A DNA stretch of 49,555 nt from Collimonas silvisoli (GCF_018305005.1 NZ_JAGQEG010000038.1:1-49555); one strand, 5' to 3'; positions 18,010 to 25,985 are shown, counted from the stretch's first letter. Translations and numbers: made by a program. The notes: a model not told the origin generated them from the letters alone.

Positions 18010-18297
18010 ATGCAAATTTCCTTTCTTAACGCGGTAACCTACGATCCAAATTCAGACAACGTTATTGTTCCAATTGTCGTCGATGACAAGCTTGCCAGAT
18101 GCAATGTCACCAAGGAATGCCTGGATAAAAAATTTCATGCAGGCCCCCAGCCGGAAGATCGTCTCGCTACTTACAGGGGGCACCGGATTGAGATTCAACG
18201 GGCGCTTATCCGTAAGCTGAAAACCACAGGATTTCGTAGCGATGTAGCACTATCGGCTAACGATTTCAATGAAAAGACCGAGCTGATTAATAATTGA
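18010..18297 (+). CDS. DUF1488-like small protein
   Basis: A 95-residue cytoplasmic protein: MQISFLNAVTYDPNSDNVIVPIVVDDKLARCNVTKECLDKKF...YRGHRIEIQRALIRKLK. The 'F.....YD...D.V.....VD.....C.V..E.L...F' and the basic C-terminal helix fit small DUF1488-type proteins, which have no known biochemical role. CAGGAG precedes the ATG by 8 bases. It sits between dnaK and hsp20 in the stress cassette; such small DUFs often travel with heat-shock genes, but a chaperone function is not shown. Confidence 0.6.
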   Translation: MQISFLNAVTYDPNSDNVIVPIVVDDKLARCNVTKECLDKKFHAGPQPEDRLATYRGHRIEIQRALIRKLKTTGFRSDVALSANDFNEKTELINN

Positions 18298-18368
18298 AAT
18301 TGTCGTAAAGCATGTCTTGGAATGTGGCTTTTCACTCTCAAGATAAGCGCATTTTTCTGTCCCTCAAT

Positions 18369-18397
18369 CTTGAAATTCCATATTAAATTTCTTATAT
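18369..18397 (+). promoter_or_regulatory. Sigma32-type heat-shock promoter of hsp20
   Basis: CTTGAAA at 18369-18375 is a perfect match to the heat-shock -35 element; after 14 bases comes TCTTATAT (18390-18397), which keeps 5 of 8 positions of CCCCATNT, including the ATAT. Predicted transcription start is near 18404, directly before a GC-rich hairpin. Confidence 0.55.
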
Positions 18398-18407
18398 ATT
18401 GAGTACC

Positions 18408-18453
18408 GGGAGCGCCGCTCCCTTATCGACGAGAGAAATGAAAGGAGGGCACA
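18408..18453 (+). promoter_or_regulatory. Structured 5' leader of hsp20, possible RNA thermometer
   Basis: GGGAGC-GCC-GCTCCC (18408-18422) is a perfect 6-bp hairpin at the mRNA's 5' end. The CTCCCTT in its right arm (18418-18424) can alternatively pair, with one bulged base, with the AAGGAG of the Shine-Dalgarno sequence at 18441-18449. This gives a choice between a free and a masked ribosome site, as in heat-sensing leaders of small heat-shock genes. Inferred from base pairing only. Confidence 0.35.
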
Positions 18454-18933
18454 CTGAATATCGTCAGGCGTGATAGCTCACCTCTTTCGAGATACCGTTC
18501 TGGATCGCTGGACGACCAGTTCGGACGGCTGATTGAAAATATGTTTGAAGACTTCTTAACGCCGCTCATGCCATATTCTTCTTTTTCAAGGCAAGGCGAA
18601 GATGGGCTTGTCAGTCCACGACTGAACGTAGTTGAAACTGAAAAAACGTTTGAAGTGGAGGCGGAGTTGCCGGGAGTCTCAAAAGAAGATGTCAAGGTAA
18701 CCGTCGACGATCGACGGGTGTTGATTGAGGCCGAGTCAAAGCATGAATCGACAAAAAAAGAAGGGAAAAATATTATCTATGCTGAGCGCACCACCAGTAA
18801 ATTCGCGCGCAGTTTTACACTGCCGGTTCCAGTCAATGACGTCAATGCGCAAGCGAAACTTGAAAATGGCATCCTGACGCTAACCCTGCCGAAAACAGAA
18901 ACAACACACGCTAGGCGATTAACGGTTCGGTAA
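18454..18933 (+). CDS. Small heat-shock protein, Hsp20/alpha-crystallin family (CTG start)
   Basis: The frame before the first ATG (18541) reads MNIVRRDSSPLSRYRSGSLD if CTG 18454 is used as start; this is the standard opening of bacterial class A Hsp20 proteins, and CTG is preceded by an ideal AAAGGAGGG four bases away. An ATG start would have no ribosome site and would delete 29 residues. The 159-residue protein has the alpha-crystallin domain (PRLNVVETEKTFEVEAELPG...LENGILTLTLPK), which includes the conserved A-x-L-x-N-G-I-L near the C-terminus. It is an ATP-independent holdase that passes unfolded clients to DnaK, which is encoded in the same cassette. Transcription is probably heat-shock controlled, and a strong terminator follows. 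Confidence 0.9.
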   Translation: MNIVRRDSSPLSRYRSGSLDDQFGRLIENMFEDFLTPLMPYSSFSRQGEDGLVSPRLNVVETEKTFEVEAELPGVSKEDVKVTVDDRRVLIEAESKHESTKKEGKNIIYAERTTSKFARSFTLPVPVNDVNAQAKLENGILTLTLPKTETTHARRLTVR

Positions 18934-18950
18934 ACCGCGTTTCAGAAAAG

Positions 18951-18981
18951 GCCGTACGGGGAAGGAGCGTACGGCTTTTTT
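18951..18981 (+). terminator. Rho-independent terminator of the stress cassette
   Basis: GCCGTACG, a 9-base loop and CGTACGGC followed by six T. Perfect 8-bp stem 17 bp after the hsp20 stop. Confidence 0.9.
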
Positions 18982-19049
18982 GGGGTTCTTCACGGATTGC
19001 CAGCCGCCATAAAATTTGACGCTGCAGCACTGTTGAGTGCTGAGCTAAT

Positions 19050-19067
19050 GCAGGCATCATGTCAGCT
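19050..19067. repeat. 18-bp direct repeat, right copy
   Basis: Exact copy of the sequence at 14275-14292 in the same orientation, 69 bp after the hsp20 terminator. The two copies frame a 4.8-kb segment holding only stress genes. Confidence 0.8.
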
Positions 19068-19093
19068 GAAATCGCAAAGGCGTCGACGAAAAA

Positions 19094-19687
19094 TTATTTC
19101 TCCTGAACCGGGGATGCAGCAGGCAGCGTCGGCGTGGAAATCAGATTATTCAATCCTGCCCGCTCTACGGCGGAAATCATTGCTTGATAGCCTTCCGTGC
19201 TATCACGGTACAGCAGCACGACAGAAAAACCTTGCTCCGCCGGATCGTCGGACGCCAGCACTTCCGCCTCGCCGCCCGCGGCGCGGAGCCGTGAAACGAT
19301 TACCTGCGCGCGCTGTTCGAAAGCAAATACCGCCCCGACATATCGACGCTTTGCGGTCTCCGATCTGGCGGCGCTAACCTGATATGCATTGCCGTCGCCG
19401 GGCACCAGGAGCAGACCGCGTTCCTGCAGCGATTTCTGGAAAAGCGTGAAAACTTCATCAGGTGAAAGTGGATCGGTTGAAGCAAGACTAATTGTTCCCT
19501 GTACTTCCTGAGCCAGGCGAATCTTCTTCCCCGAATATTGGCTGACCAGGCGTACCGCATCAGGCAATCCAATATCTCGCCAAATGACATAAAACCGGTC
19601 ATCGCAAAAGACTGCCGTTGCATGTGACAACAATAGAAACGCTAATAGATATGTCGCGATCTTTTTGAATATTGATATCTGAAACAT
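19094..19687 (-). CDS. Exported protein with secretin N-domain-like region
   Basis: About 197 residues. MFQISIFKKIATYLLAFLLLSHATAVFC is a signal peptide. The mature part reads RFYVIWRDIGLPDAVRLVSQYSGKKIRLAQEVQGTISLASTDPLSPDEVFTLFQKSLQERGLLLVPGDGNAYQV, which follows the N0 domain pattern of GspD/secretin proteins (I.....I..GK.......V.G..........L......L...GL....G). A second domain (RRYVGAVFAFEQRAQVIVSRLRAAGGEAEV) resembles the N1 (KH-like) domain. The secretin pore domain is missing, so it cannot be a channel. ATG 19687 is preferred over TTG 19699, although the AGGAG is unusually close. No secretion genes adjoin it. Confidence 0.6.
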   Translation of the reverse strand: MFQISIFKKIATYLLAFLLLSHATAVFCDDRFYVIWRDIGLPDAVRLVSQYSGKKIRLAQEVQGTISLASTDPLSPDEVFTLFQKSLQERGLLLVPGDGNAYQVSAARSETAKRRYVGAVFAFEQRAQVIVSRLRAAGGEAEVLASDDPAEQGFSVVLLYRDSTEGYQAMISAVERAGLNNLISTPTLPAASPVQEK

Positions 19688-19798
19688 ATCTCCTGACAAT
19701 TATCGTGGCATTGCCGCAGATACTTTCTACGGGCAGATTGCCGGTAAAGGGCGGACTGCCGACATGTGCTGGCGCGATGCATGTCGACAGTCAGAACG

Positions 19799-22168
19799 TC
19801 ACATCAACGCGGCGATCTGTGCTGCGCTCAAAGCTCCTCGATAAATGCGGAATTCATCTATCAAGCCGTCGAAGTACGGATCACTGGCGTACTGTGACCT
19901 CCCGATCCAGTTCTGGCTGGTACTGCCCAGGTGGAACGGTGCAAGCACCATCGCGGTATTGGCGCCAACTGCGCTGCCGTTCACGTACAAGGTCCCGACA
20001 TTGCCCGACAGGGTGATAGCGACATGCGCCCATTGCCCGATCGGCATTGCGGTATTGCTGTCGATCCCTTGCTCGCCGCTACTGCCATTGACCGTCATGG
20101 CAAAGCGTGGAAATCCACTGTTATTGCGTGTCGCTAACATCATGTAGTGGCCGGTGCCGGTGCCGAAATCAAACACCCGCGCCCATTTTTGCGATGCATT
20201 CCAATAGACCCAGGCCGCGATCGTGATATCCGAAACATCGGCCACAATGTCGGCCGGCAGACTGACGTAACCGTTGCTGCCGTTAAGTGACACTGCACTG
20301 CCTTTTTTGCCTATTCCCCAAGTCGCTCCGTTGGTCAGCGTTCCGGTGTGACCCTTACCGCTGGAATCGGCGGCCGTAGTGCCGCTGCCGTCATCGAACG
20401 CCAGATAGGTCTGCAATTGCACAGCCGTAATCGCAGTCGCCTCGTTCGATGCTGAAGTGAGTCCGGATGGCGTTACAGCGGTGACGACATAGTAATAGGT
20501 GCCGGCGGCCAGGCCACTGTCGGTATAGGTCAGCAGATCGGTGATGCCAGTCGCGACGGTTGTATAAGGTCCACCGGCAGTCGTGCCGCGCTTGACGTCG
20601 TAACTGCTTGCATACGCGCTGCCCCACCACGACAGGATCACTTGCCCCGGATTCGCGATCGCGGTCAGGCCGCTTGGCGCCGCGCCGCTTGCAATCGGGT
20701 CGCGCGTGCAGGTTAGCGTGCCATAGCCCAATTGATCGTAGCCGCCGCTGTTAGGTCCATAGTTGCCGCCGCCGCCTTCCGGCTGGATCAGCGCTGCGAA
20801 TTTCCGGGAATACGGCGCGGCCAATCCTTTACGGTTGACGTAATGGTTATAAACCAAAGCCCACGCCGGCCGCACGGTGCCTTGTGCAATCGTCGACAAG
20901 GCGGTTTGATTGACTCTGTCGATATTGTTGTAAGTGACATAAGGTACTGTATAAAACGTATTGCCTGATTCAATCAGATTGGCTTTGGCGACGTATTCGG
21001 CGCCGGCAAGAAAACGGTTATTGTCATAGCCATACAGGTCTACTCCCTGATTCCATGCCATTTCGCAAATCGGTCCCATCAATGCGATGCCGAGCGTGTT
21101 GTGTCCCTGGTCGCGGCCGGTTTCTTGCCACTGCCCCAGATAACCTGGATGCATGTAGTAGACGGCTTGCGAAACGGCGCCGTTGCCGGCCCCGTGCTTG
21201 AAGTAATCGACGGCTTCGTTAAACATGGCACGGTCATCGCATAACACGCCGATAGCCATGATCGAGGCCATATTGCACAAGTCCCAATTAGCCCAGTAGT
21301 GGGTAACTTCGGTATTGTTGTGACGGATCAGGAAATCATGATTGATCGGGTAAAAGACTGTCCGCATCATGTTCTGAAAACTGGCAAGATCGGCAGCAGC
21401 CCAACCGCTATAAGAGCGCATGATTTCGGCCGCATTGGCGAACTGGTAGCCCTGGAGGCCGGCGACCAGATCGCCATTCGTATCGCCGCCTATTCCTGTC
21501 AGCGTCGACGACCAGGCGTTCAAGATAGTCACGGCCTTATCGGCATAGGCGGTGTCACCCGAAATTTTCCACCGCAGTGCGCAGGCATAGGCGGCGGCGA
21601 TGTCCTTATACAGAATAGAGTAGTTCTGCGCATGTACGTGATCGTTCCCGCGATAAATCATCGTTTGCGGACGAGGCCTGTAACCCAAGCTGGCGTGGCT
21701 GTTAGTGATCAGGACGTTCCAGCCGTTGATCCACGGCGACGCTTTCGCCTTCACCTTTTGGCTCATCCGGTCAAAATCGGCCTGGGTATGCAGCAGGCCT
21801 GGATGAATAAATGCATTGCTGACAGGAGCTGGCGTCGCTTCCGGTGTAGCCGGCGCTGCTTCTGGTGGCGCAGGTGTAGCCGGCGTCTGGTTGGAAGTGG
21901 CAGGGAGGTTATGCGCTGCCGTTACGGACGTCATTGCTGGCATCGGCACGACAGCCGTGGCAGACGAGCCGCCGCTGCTGGTTATGAGTGTACCGCCCCC
22001 GTCGCCACAGCCCGCCAGCAACAAGGCGCCAAGGCTGGAAATGAAATGACGGCGCGACATGCCGTTGGCGTGCTGTTCGCCACTGGATGCATCGCTTGTA
22101 TCGACAAGTGTCTGCGACGATTTGTGATTGGCATCGATCACCGGATTATTCACGCTCTTGTCTTTCAA
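19799..22168 (-). CDS. Tat-exported alginate lyase-family lipoprotein with FN3 and LamG modules
   Basis: Up to 789 residues. MSRRHFISSLGALLLAGCG (from residue 37) is a twin-arginine signal with lipobox, so ATG 22060 is an alternative start. A Pro/Ala/Thr linker is followed by the catalytic domain (about 115-480): AFIHPGLLHTQADFDRMSQKV, ISGDTAYADKAVTILNAW, NTEVTHYWANWDLCNM and QETGRDQGHNTLG, the phrasing of the PL5-like alginate lyase superfamily; His and Asn in NWDLCN/HYWANW and RDQGHN are the likely active-site residues. Then a fibronectin III domain (SGLTAIANPGQVILSWWGS...) and a C-terminal laminin-G-like sugar-binding module (AYLAFDDGSGTTAADSSGKGHTG-type start). It would cleave uronic-acid polysaccharide outside the cell. 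It is divergent from a GH28 gene, with a shared operator-like palindrome. Confidence 0.8.
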   Translation of the reverse strand: MKDKSVNNPVIDANHKSSQTLVDTSDASSGEQHANGMSRRHFISSLGALLLAGCGDGGGTLITSSGGSSATAVVPMPAMTSVTAAHNLPATSNQTPATPAPPEAAPATPEATPAPVSNAFIHPGLLHTQADFDRMSQKVKAKASPWINGWNVLITNSHASLGYRPRPQTMIYRGNDHVHAQNYSILYKDIAAAYACALRWKISGDTAYADKAVTILNAWSSTLTGIGGDTNGDLVAGLQGYQFANAAEIMRSYSGWAAADLASFQNMMRTVFYPINHDFLIRHNNTEVTHYWANWDLCNMASIMAIGVLCDDRAMFNEAVDYFKHGAGNGAVSQAVYYMHPGYLGQWQETGRDQGHNTLGIALMGPICEMAWNQGVDLYGYDNNRFLAGAEYVAKANLIESGNTFYTVPYVTYNNIDRVNQTALSTIAQGTVRPAWALVYNHYVNRKGLAAPYSRKFAALIQPEGGGGNYGPNSGGYDQLGYGTLTCTRDPIASGAAPSGLTAIANPGQVILSWWGSAYASSYDVKRGTTAGGPYTTVATGITDLLTYTDSGLAAGTYYYVVTAVTPSGLTSASNEATAITAVQLQTYLAFDDGSGTTAADSSGKGHTGTLTNGATWGIGKKGSAVSLNGSNGYVSLPADIVADVSDITIAAWVYWNASQKWARVFDFGTGTGHYMMLATRNNSGFPRFAMTVNGSSGEQGIDSNTAMPIGQWAHVAITLSGNVGTLYVNGSAVGANTAMVLAPFHLGSTSQNWIGRSQYASDPYFDGLIDEFRIYRGALSAAQIAALM

Positions 22169-22706
22169 CGATATTGTTTTGGAAATGACAGGGGGAGATT
22201 GAATGTCGTCTGGCCGCGATGTACGCCCGTTGATGTTTCACATGCAGTTTGCTGCCACGTTCAGACGGCTGAACAGGCATGATCAACTCGATGTTCAACG
22301 CCGATTCCGGCGGCGTCGAAACAAATTTTCGGCACGGTATTCAATCCGGGAGTTTCATCGCAAATATTGTGCCAATAGCGAATAAGCGGTTGCCGTCCTC
22401 AATTTGTGTTAGCGCTAACAAAATTTGTCAGTTTTTTTGCTTTTCGGTTAAGTTTTTTCCACGGCTAGGCGTTACAACTGCGGATCGCTTTTTCGGAGTG
22501 TTCTTCTGGATTCGTTCGGTTGCGCGTTCAACATCCGATGTGGCATGGATCGTGCCTGTGATGTCGCTCGAACATGACTGCACGCGCATCTGGTCAGTAT
22601 CGTCTCTGCACCTTCACTGTTCGAAATCCCTGCTGAAGAAATAATTTTTCCCTTTTTATAAGGCGGAAAAGATTGTTCTTGCGGATACCTTTATCTTTTG
22701 GAAAAT
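22169..22706. other. Divergent intergenic region, lyase / GH28
   Basis: 538 bp with no convincing gene. It holds the LacI-type palindrome at 22407-22420. The AT-rich right third (22620-22700) probably carries the GH28 promoter, but no clear -35/-10 pair stands out. Confidence 0.5.
22407..22420. promoter_or_regulatory. LacI/GalR-type operator palindrome
   Basis: TGTTAGCGCTAACA is a perfect 14-bp palindrome with the central CG and TGTTA..TAACA arms typical of LacI/GalR-family operators; the A/T-rich flanks (AATTTG / AAATTT) partly extend the symmetry. It lies between two divergent polysaccharide-degrading genes and so probably controls both. No LacI-family gene is in the window. Confidence 0.6.
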
Positions 22707-24593
22707 ATGACGTCTTTTTTGAAAAAGCATTCTTTTATAACTACCTTTATCTGTCTGATTCTCTGCGCTTGCGGGGGCGGTGCAAGCGATGCCGGAACCG
22801 GTTCCGGCGCCAGCGGTACGGGTAGCGTAGGAAACGTAGTCAGCAACTCAACTAGCACAGGCTCAACTAGCACAGGCTCAACTAGCACAGGCTCAACTAG
22901 CACAGGTTCAACTAACACAGGTTCAACTAACACAGGTTCAACTAGCACAGGCTCAACTAGCACAGGTTCAACTAACACAGGTTCAACTAACACAGGTTCA
23001 ACTAGCACAGGTTCAACTAGCACAGGTTCAACTAGCACAGGTTCAACTAGCACAGGCTCAACCGGCACAGGCATCACCTCAACCAATGTGGATGCTGCGC
23101 TTCCCGCTGAGCCGCAGCTGCCTAAAACGGTATGCGCTGCATTGACAGCTAATCTGCAGCAGACGGCTGGATTGCTGCCTGCCTCGATTGACGCCAGTCT
23201 GGCCAATTCAAATCCGGATACTGTGCGGATTCAAGCAGCAATCTCCAGTTGCCCTGCAGGGCAAGCGGTGACGCTGACTACCGGAAGCAGCGGCCAGAAT
23301 GCCTTCCTTTCAGGTCCGATAACTTTGACCAGTGGCGTTACTCTCTGGATTGATCAGGGCGTGACTCTATTCGCGTCGCGTAGTCCTGTAGATTTCGACA
23401 CAGGCGCCGGCAATTGCGGCACCGCTGCAGGTGACGGCAAGTCCTGCAATGCCCTGATCACCGCCAGCAAGACGCAAAACAGCGGAGTGGTAGGCGACGG
23501 TATTATCGACGGCCGTGGCGGCAGTGTCTTAACGTCTGGCGCCAACGCTGGAATAATGACTTGGTGGGACGTTGCCATGCTGAATAAATCGACGGGAAAG
23601 AGTCAGAATAATCCTCGTATGATCCAGATTTTCGGCGGCAGCAACTTCACGCTGTATCGTATTACCGTCCAGAATGCACCGGCATTCCATGTGGTGCCTA
23701 ATACCGTCAGCGGTTTTACGGCTTGGGGGGTAAAAATTCTGACGCCGACCCTGGCTTACTCCAAGCCGGGTTATGCCTGCCCGGCAGGAAGCAGCCCGGA
23801 TCCGACCACGCCAGCTACCTCGCCAAGCACTTGCTTTACGCCGGAAACCACAAAAAATACGGATGGAATCGATCCTGGCCAATCGAATAATGTGTTGATC
23901 GCTTATTCCTATTTCAGCGGCGGCGATGACAATATTGCGATCAAGGCGAGTGGATCGGCGGCGGCGCTCTCGCATCGGATTGTCCACAGTCATTTCTATT
24001 ATGGCCATGGCATGTCGATCGGCAGCGAGACGAATTCGGGCGTCGATGGCATCGAGATGCGGGATCTGTCGATCGATGGCCAGGACTCTCAAAACGGCGT
24101 GGGCATACGGATCAAGTCGGATGATGGTCGCGGTGGCGAGGTAAAGAACATCAGCTATCAGCAGATCTGCATGCGTAACGTCAAGGAGCCGATGATATTC
24201 GATCCTTACTACAGCCCTGGAAATCACACTTCGGCGCCGAATTTTCACGACATTACGGTCAGCGGCTTTCATTATTTGGGCAGCGCAAAATATGGCGGCG
24301 GCACGCTCACCTTCAATGGTTATGCTTACAACGGCACGCTCAATCCGTTGAAGATTACTTTGGATAACGTCATATTCGATTCTGCGCCGAAGATATCGAA
24401 CGCCAGTCACAACGGTGGCCCGACGCCGCCGTCGAACACGCAGTTCATCATGGGGCCGGGGCCGGTCAACTTCACGGTCGCATCTTCAGCGGCGAATAAC
24501 GTGACGATAACCGAGCTGCCGAAAAACAGTCAGTCAGCGCTTGATTGCAGCCAGGCCTTCGTCTCGTTTCCATCTTCTGCATCTCCCTTTTAG
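22707..24593 (+). CDS. GH28-family polygalacturonase-like lipoprotein
   Basis: About 628 residues. MTSFLKKHSFITTFICLILCACGGG is a lipoprotein signal. A 75-residue GSTST-repeat linker (about 48-122) separates it from a right-handed beta-helix with all GH28 signatures in order: NTDG (384), GDD (406), GHG (433) and RIK (468), i.e. the catalytic Asp triad, the conserved His and the substrate-binding Arg/Lys. GH28 enzymes hydrolyse homogalacturonan or rhamnogalacturonan. The ATG 22707 is preferred to TTG 22698. Cell-surface attachment by lipid and a flexible spacer fits attack on bulky pectin. A short perfect hairpin with T run follows. Confidence 0.88.
   Translation: MTSFLKKHSFITTFICLILCACGGGASDAGTGSGASGTGSVGNVVSNSTSTGSTSTGSTSTGSTSTGSTNTGSTNTGSTSTGSTSTGSTNTGSTNTGSTSTGSTSTGSTSTGSTSTGSTGTGITSTNVDAALPAEPQLPKTVCAALTANLQQTAGLLPASIDASLANSNPDTVRIQAAISSCPAGQAVTLTTGSSGQNAFLSGPITLTSGVTLWIDQGVTLFASRSPVDFDTGAGNCGTAAGDGKSCNALITASKTQNSGVVGDGIIDGRGGSVLTSGANAGIMTWWDVAMLNKSTGKSQNNPRMIQIFGGSNFTLYRITVQNAPAFHVVPNTVSGFTAWGVKILTPTLAYSKPGYACPAGSSPDPTTPATSPSTCFTPETTKNTDGIDPGQSNNVLIAYSYFSGGDDNIAIKASGSAAALSHRIVHSHFYYGHGMSIGSETNSGVDGIEMRDLSIDGQDSQNGVGIRIKSDDGRGGEVKNISYQQICMRNVKEPMIFDPYYSPGNHTSAPNFHDITVSGFHYLGSAKYGGGTLTFNGYAYNGTLNPLKITLDNVIFDSAPKISNASHNGGPTPPSNTQFIMGPGPVNFTVASSAANNVTITELPKNSQSALDCSQAFVSFPSSASPF
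22848..23072 (+). repeat. 15-bp tandem repeat (GSTST/GSTNT linker)
   Basis: Fifteen contiguous 15-bp units of the type TCAACTAGCACAGGC, with variation at three bases (C/T in GGC/GGT, AGC/AAC, and one CCGGC unit). Being a multiple of three, unit gain or loss changes linker length without changing frame. Encodes STSTG, STNTG and one STGTG. Confidence 0.95.
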
Positions 24594-24723
24594 CGGTTGC
24601 CGGCATATGTATCGGGTGACATGGAGAAGAAAATATCCCGTCTGCATATGTGGCGGCAGATGGGAAATTCCATGTCGTTCGACATGCAACGGCGCCGTTG
24701 GCGTCCCGGCGTCTTTGACGTGC

Positions 24724-24741
24724 AAAACAGCGGCTGTTTTT
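24724..24741. terminator. Candidate bidirectional terminator after GH28
   Basis: AAAACAG-CGG-CTGTTTT is a perfect 7-bp stem with A run before and T run after. Lies between the convergent GH28 and MarR-GNAT genes; the low-GC stem makes it moderate. Confidence 0.45.
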
Positions 24742-24797
24742 ACATGCGAAATGATGCTGTTTTAATGCGGATATGCCGTCAGGTCAAATTCAGTTGC

Positions 24798-25781
24798 TCA
24801 GTGTCGTGATTGGCTGGATTGACGACTAAATCGTTGTTCGACAACAGTCTTTCCCCATTGCGATCCCTCTGCTTCGTCTGTCAGTTCGAAGCCTGACGAC
24901 TGGTACAGATGACGCGCCGCGTCGAGGCCTTTGAGAGTCCATAAATACGTCTGGTCAAACCGTGCGTCGGCAAAATCCAATGCGAGTGAGAGCAGCCGAC
25001 GCCCGACGCCTGATCCGCGCAATGAATCATCGACAATGAACCAGCGCAAATGCGCGCTGTTCGCAACTTCATCTCCGTCTATCGCGATCGAGGCCAGTGT
25101 CCTGCCGTTTTCGACGTAGAGCCAGAGCGCCTTATTCCTAGAAGGTAGGGCCTGGGCAAATTCGGCCAGTTCCGTGGCCACTTTTCTTTCGAAGAAGATG
25201 CCGAATCCCGACATTTGCGAATAGAAGCGCGCGTGCAGGCTTGCTATGTCGCCGATACACCCAGGTTGGTAGCCCAGTTGAATTTGCTCATCTATCGTCC
25301 TGTCTTGCCGTGGGGCTTTGCCGGCGTTGTTTCGCGCCAGCGCATCCGTGTAAAGTGCAAGAGATCGGACCAAGGCCTGCTGATCGGCAGGAGCCAGCTG
25401 TCGCAATGCGCTGGATACCTGATCCGTTGCAAATCGATCGATTTTCTTACGTAATTTTTTTCCGGCATCGGTCAGATAGAGCCTGAAACAACGGCCGTCG
25501 TCGTCAACACTTTCGCGAGTCAATAATCCGAGCGCTTCAAGTTTGGCCACTTGCCGGCTCGTATTCGACTTGTCCAGCCGCAGTACGCTCGCCAGGTTGC
25601 GCGCCTGGATACCCGGCGCCAGGCCGATCTCGATGATTGCGTGTACAGCTGACGGCGCAAGATCGCTATCTGCCAAAGACTGCCGCATGAAACCCAGTTC
25701 GCGAACCAGTTTCCGGGAAAACTCGCGTAGCGCGAGAATCGTATGCTCCTTAGGACGAAACCAGAAATTGAAATAGTCCAT
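24798..25781 (-). CDS. MarR-family regulator fused to a GNAT acetyltransferase
   Basis: A 327-residue two-domain protein. The N-terminal winged helix reads LGFMRQSLADSDLAPSAVHAIIEIGLAPGIQARNLASVLRLDKSNTSRQVAKLEALGLLTRE followed by the wing DDDGRCFRLYLTDAGKKL, typical of MarR. From about residue 175 a GNAT domain follows, with LRWFIVDDSLRGSGVGRRLLSLALDFA (acetyl-CoA loop RGSGVG) and YLWTLKGLDAARHLYQSSGFEL. Such fusions are known but their substrates are mostly unknown. ATG 25781 is chosen because GAGGTGGAGC precedes it and because two tandem palindromes lie just upstream, pointing to autorepression; starting at 25811 would place them inside the gene. Confidence 0.88.
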   Translation of the reverse strand: MDYFNFWFRPKEHTILALREFSRKLVRELGFMRQSLADSDLAPSAVHAIIEIGLAPGIQARNLASVLRLDKSNTSRQVAKLEALGLLTRESVDDDGRCFRLYLTDAGKKLRKKIDRFATDQVSSALRQLAPADQQALVRSLALYTDALARNNAGKAPRQDRTIDEQIQLGYQPGCIGDIASLHARFYSQMSGFGIFFERKVATELAEFAQALPSRNKALWLYVENGRTLASIAIDGDEVANSAHLRWFIVDDSLRGSGVGRRLLSLALDFADARFDQTYLWTLKGLDAARHLYQSSGFELTDEAEGSQWGKTVVEQRFSRQSSQSRH

Positions 25782-25797
25782 GCTCCACCTCAATAAA

Positions 25798-25833
25798 GTT
25801 GCGTATCGCAACCAATATACTTGCGAGGCGCAA
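25798..25833. promoter_or_regulatory. Tandem MarR-type operators
   Basis: GTTGCGTATCGCAAC (25798-25812, perfect) and TTGCGAGGCGCAA (25821-25833, perfect TTGCG-N3-CGCAA). Centres are 22 bp apart, two helical turns, so two dimers can bind one face. Located directly upstream of the MarR-GNAT start. Confidence 0.65.
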
Positions 25834-25985
25834 CTAGATCAAGTCAAAATTGATTTAAGGAAATATCCACTATGAAATCGAAAATTAGCATTTATTTGCT
25901 ATTTTTCATCTTCAAAGTGGGCTTATTCGAGTGGTTCCGGACAATCGGCCGTCACGCCGATTTCAACCACATCGACGATCCGGCA

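Noticed and set aside
18438-18473. 11-codon upstream ORF (ATG 18438) overlapping the hsp20 start
   Set aside because: Its ATG lies inside the Shine-Dalgarno region of hsp20 and lacks its own ribosome site; probably chance.
22848-23072. CRISPR-like array
   Set aside because: The units are contiguous 15-mers inside a coding region without spacers.
22691-23206. Minus-strand frame rich in VEPVL repeats over the GH28 linker
   Set aside because: It is the antisense reading of the 15-bp tandem repeat in the GH28 gene; no ribosome site or independent homology.
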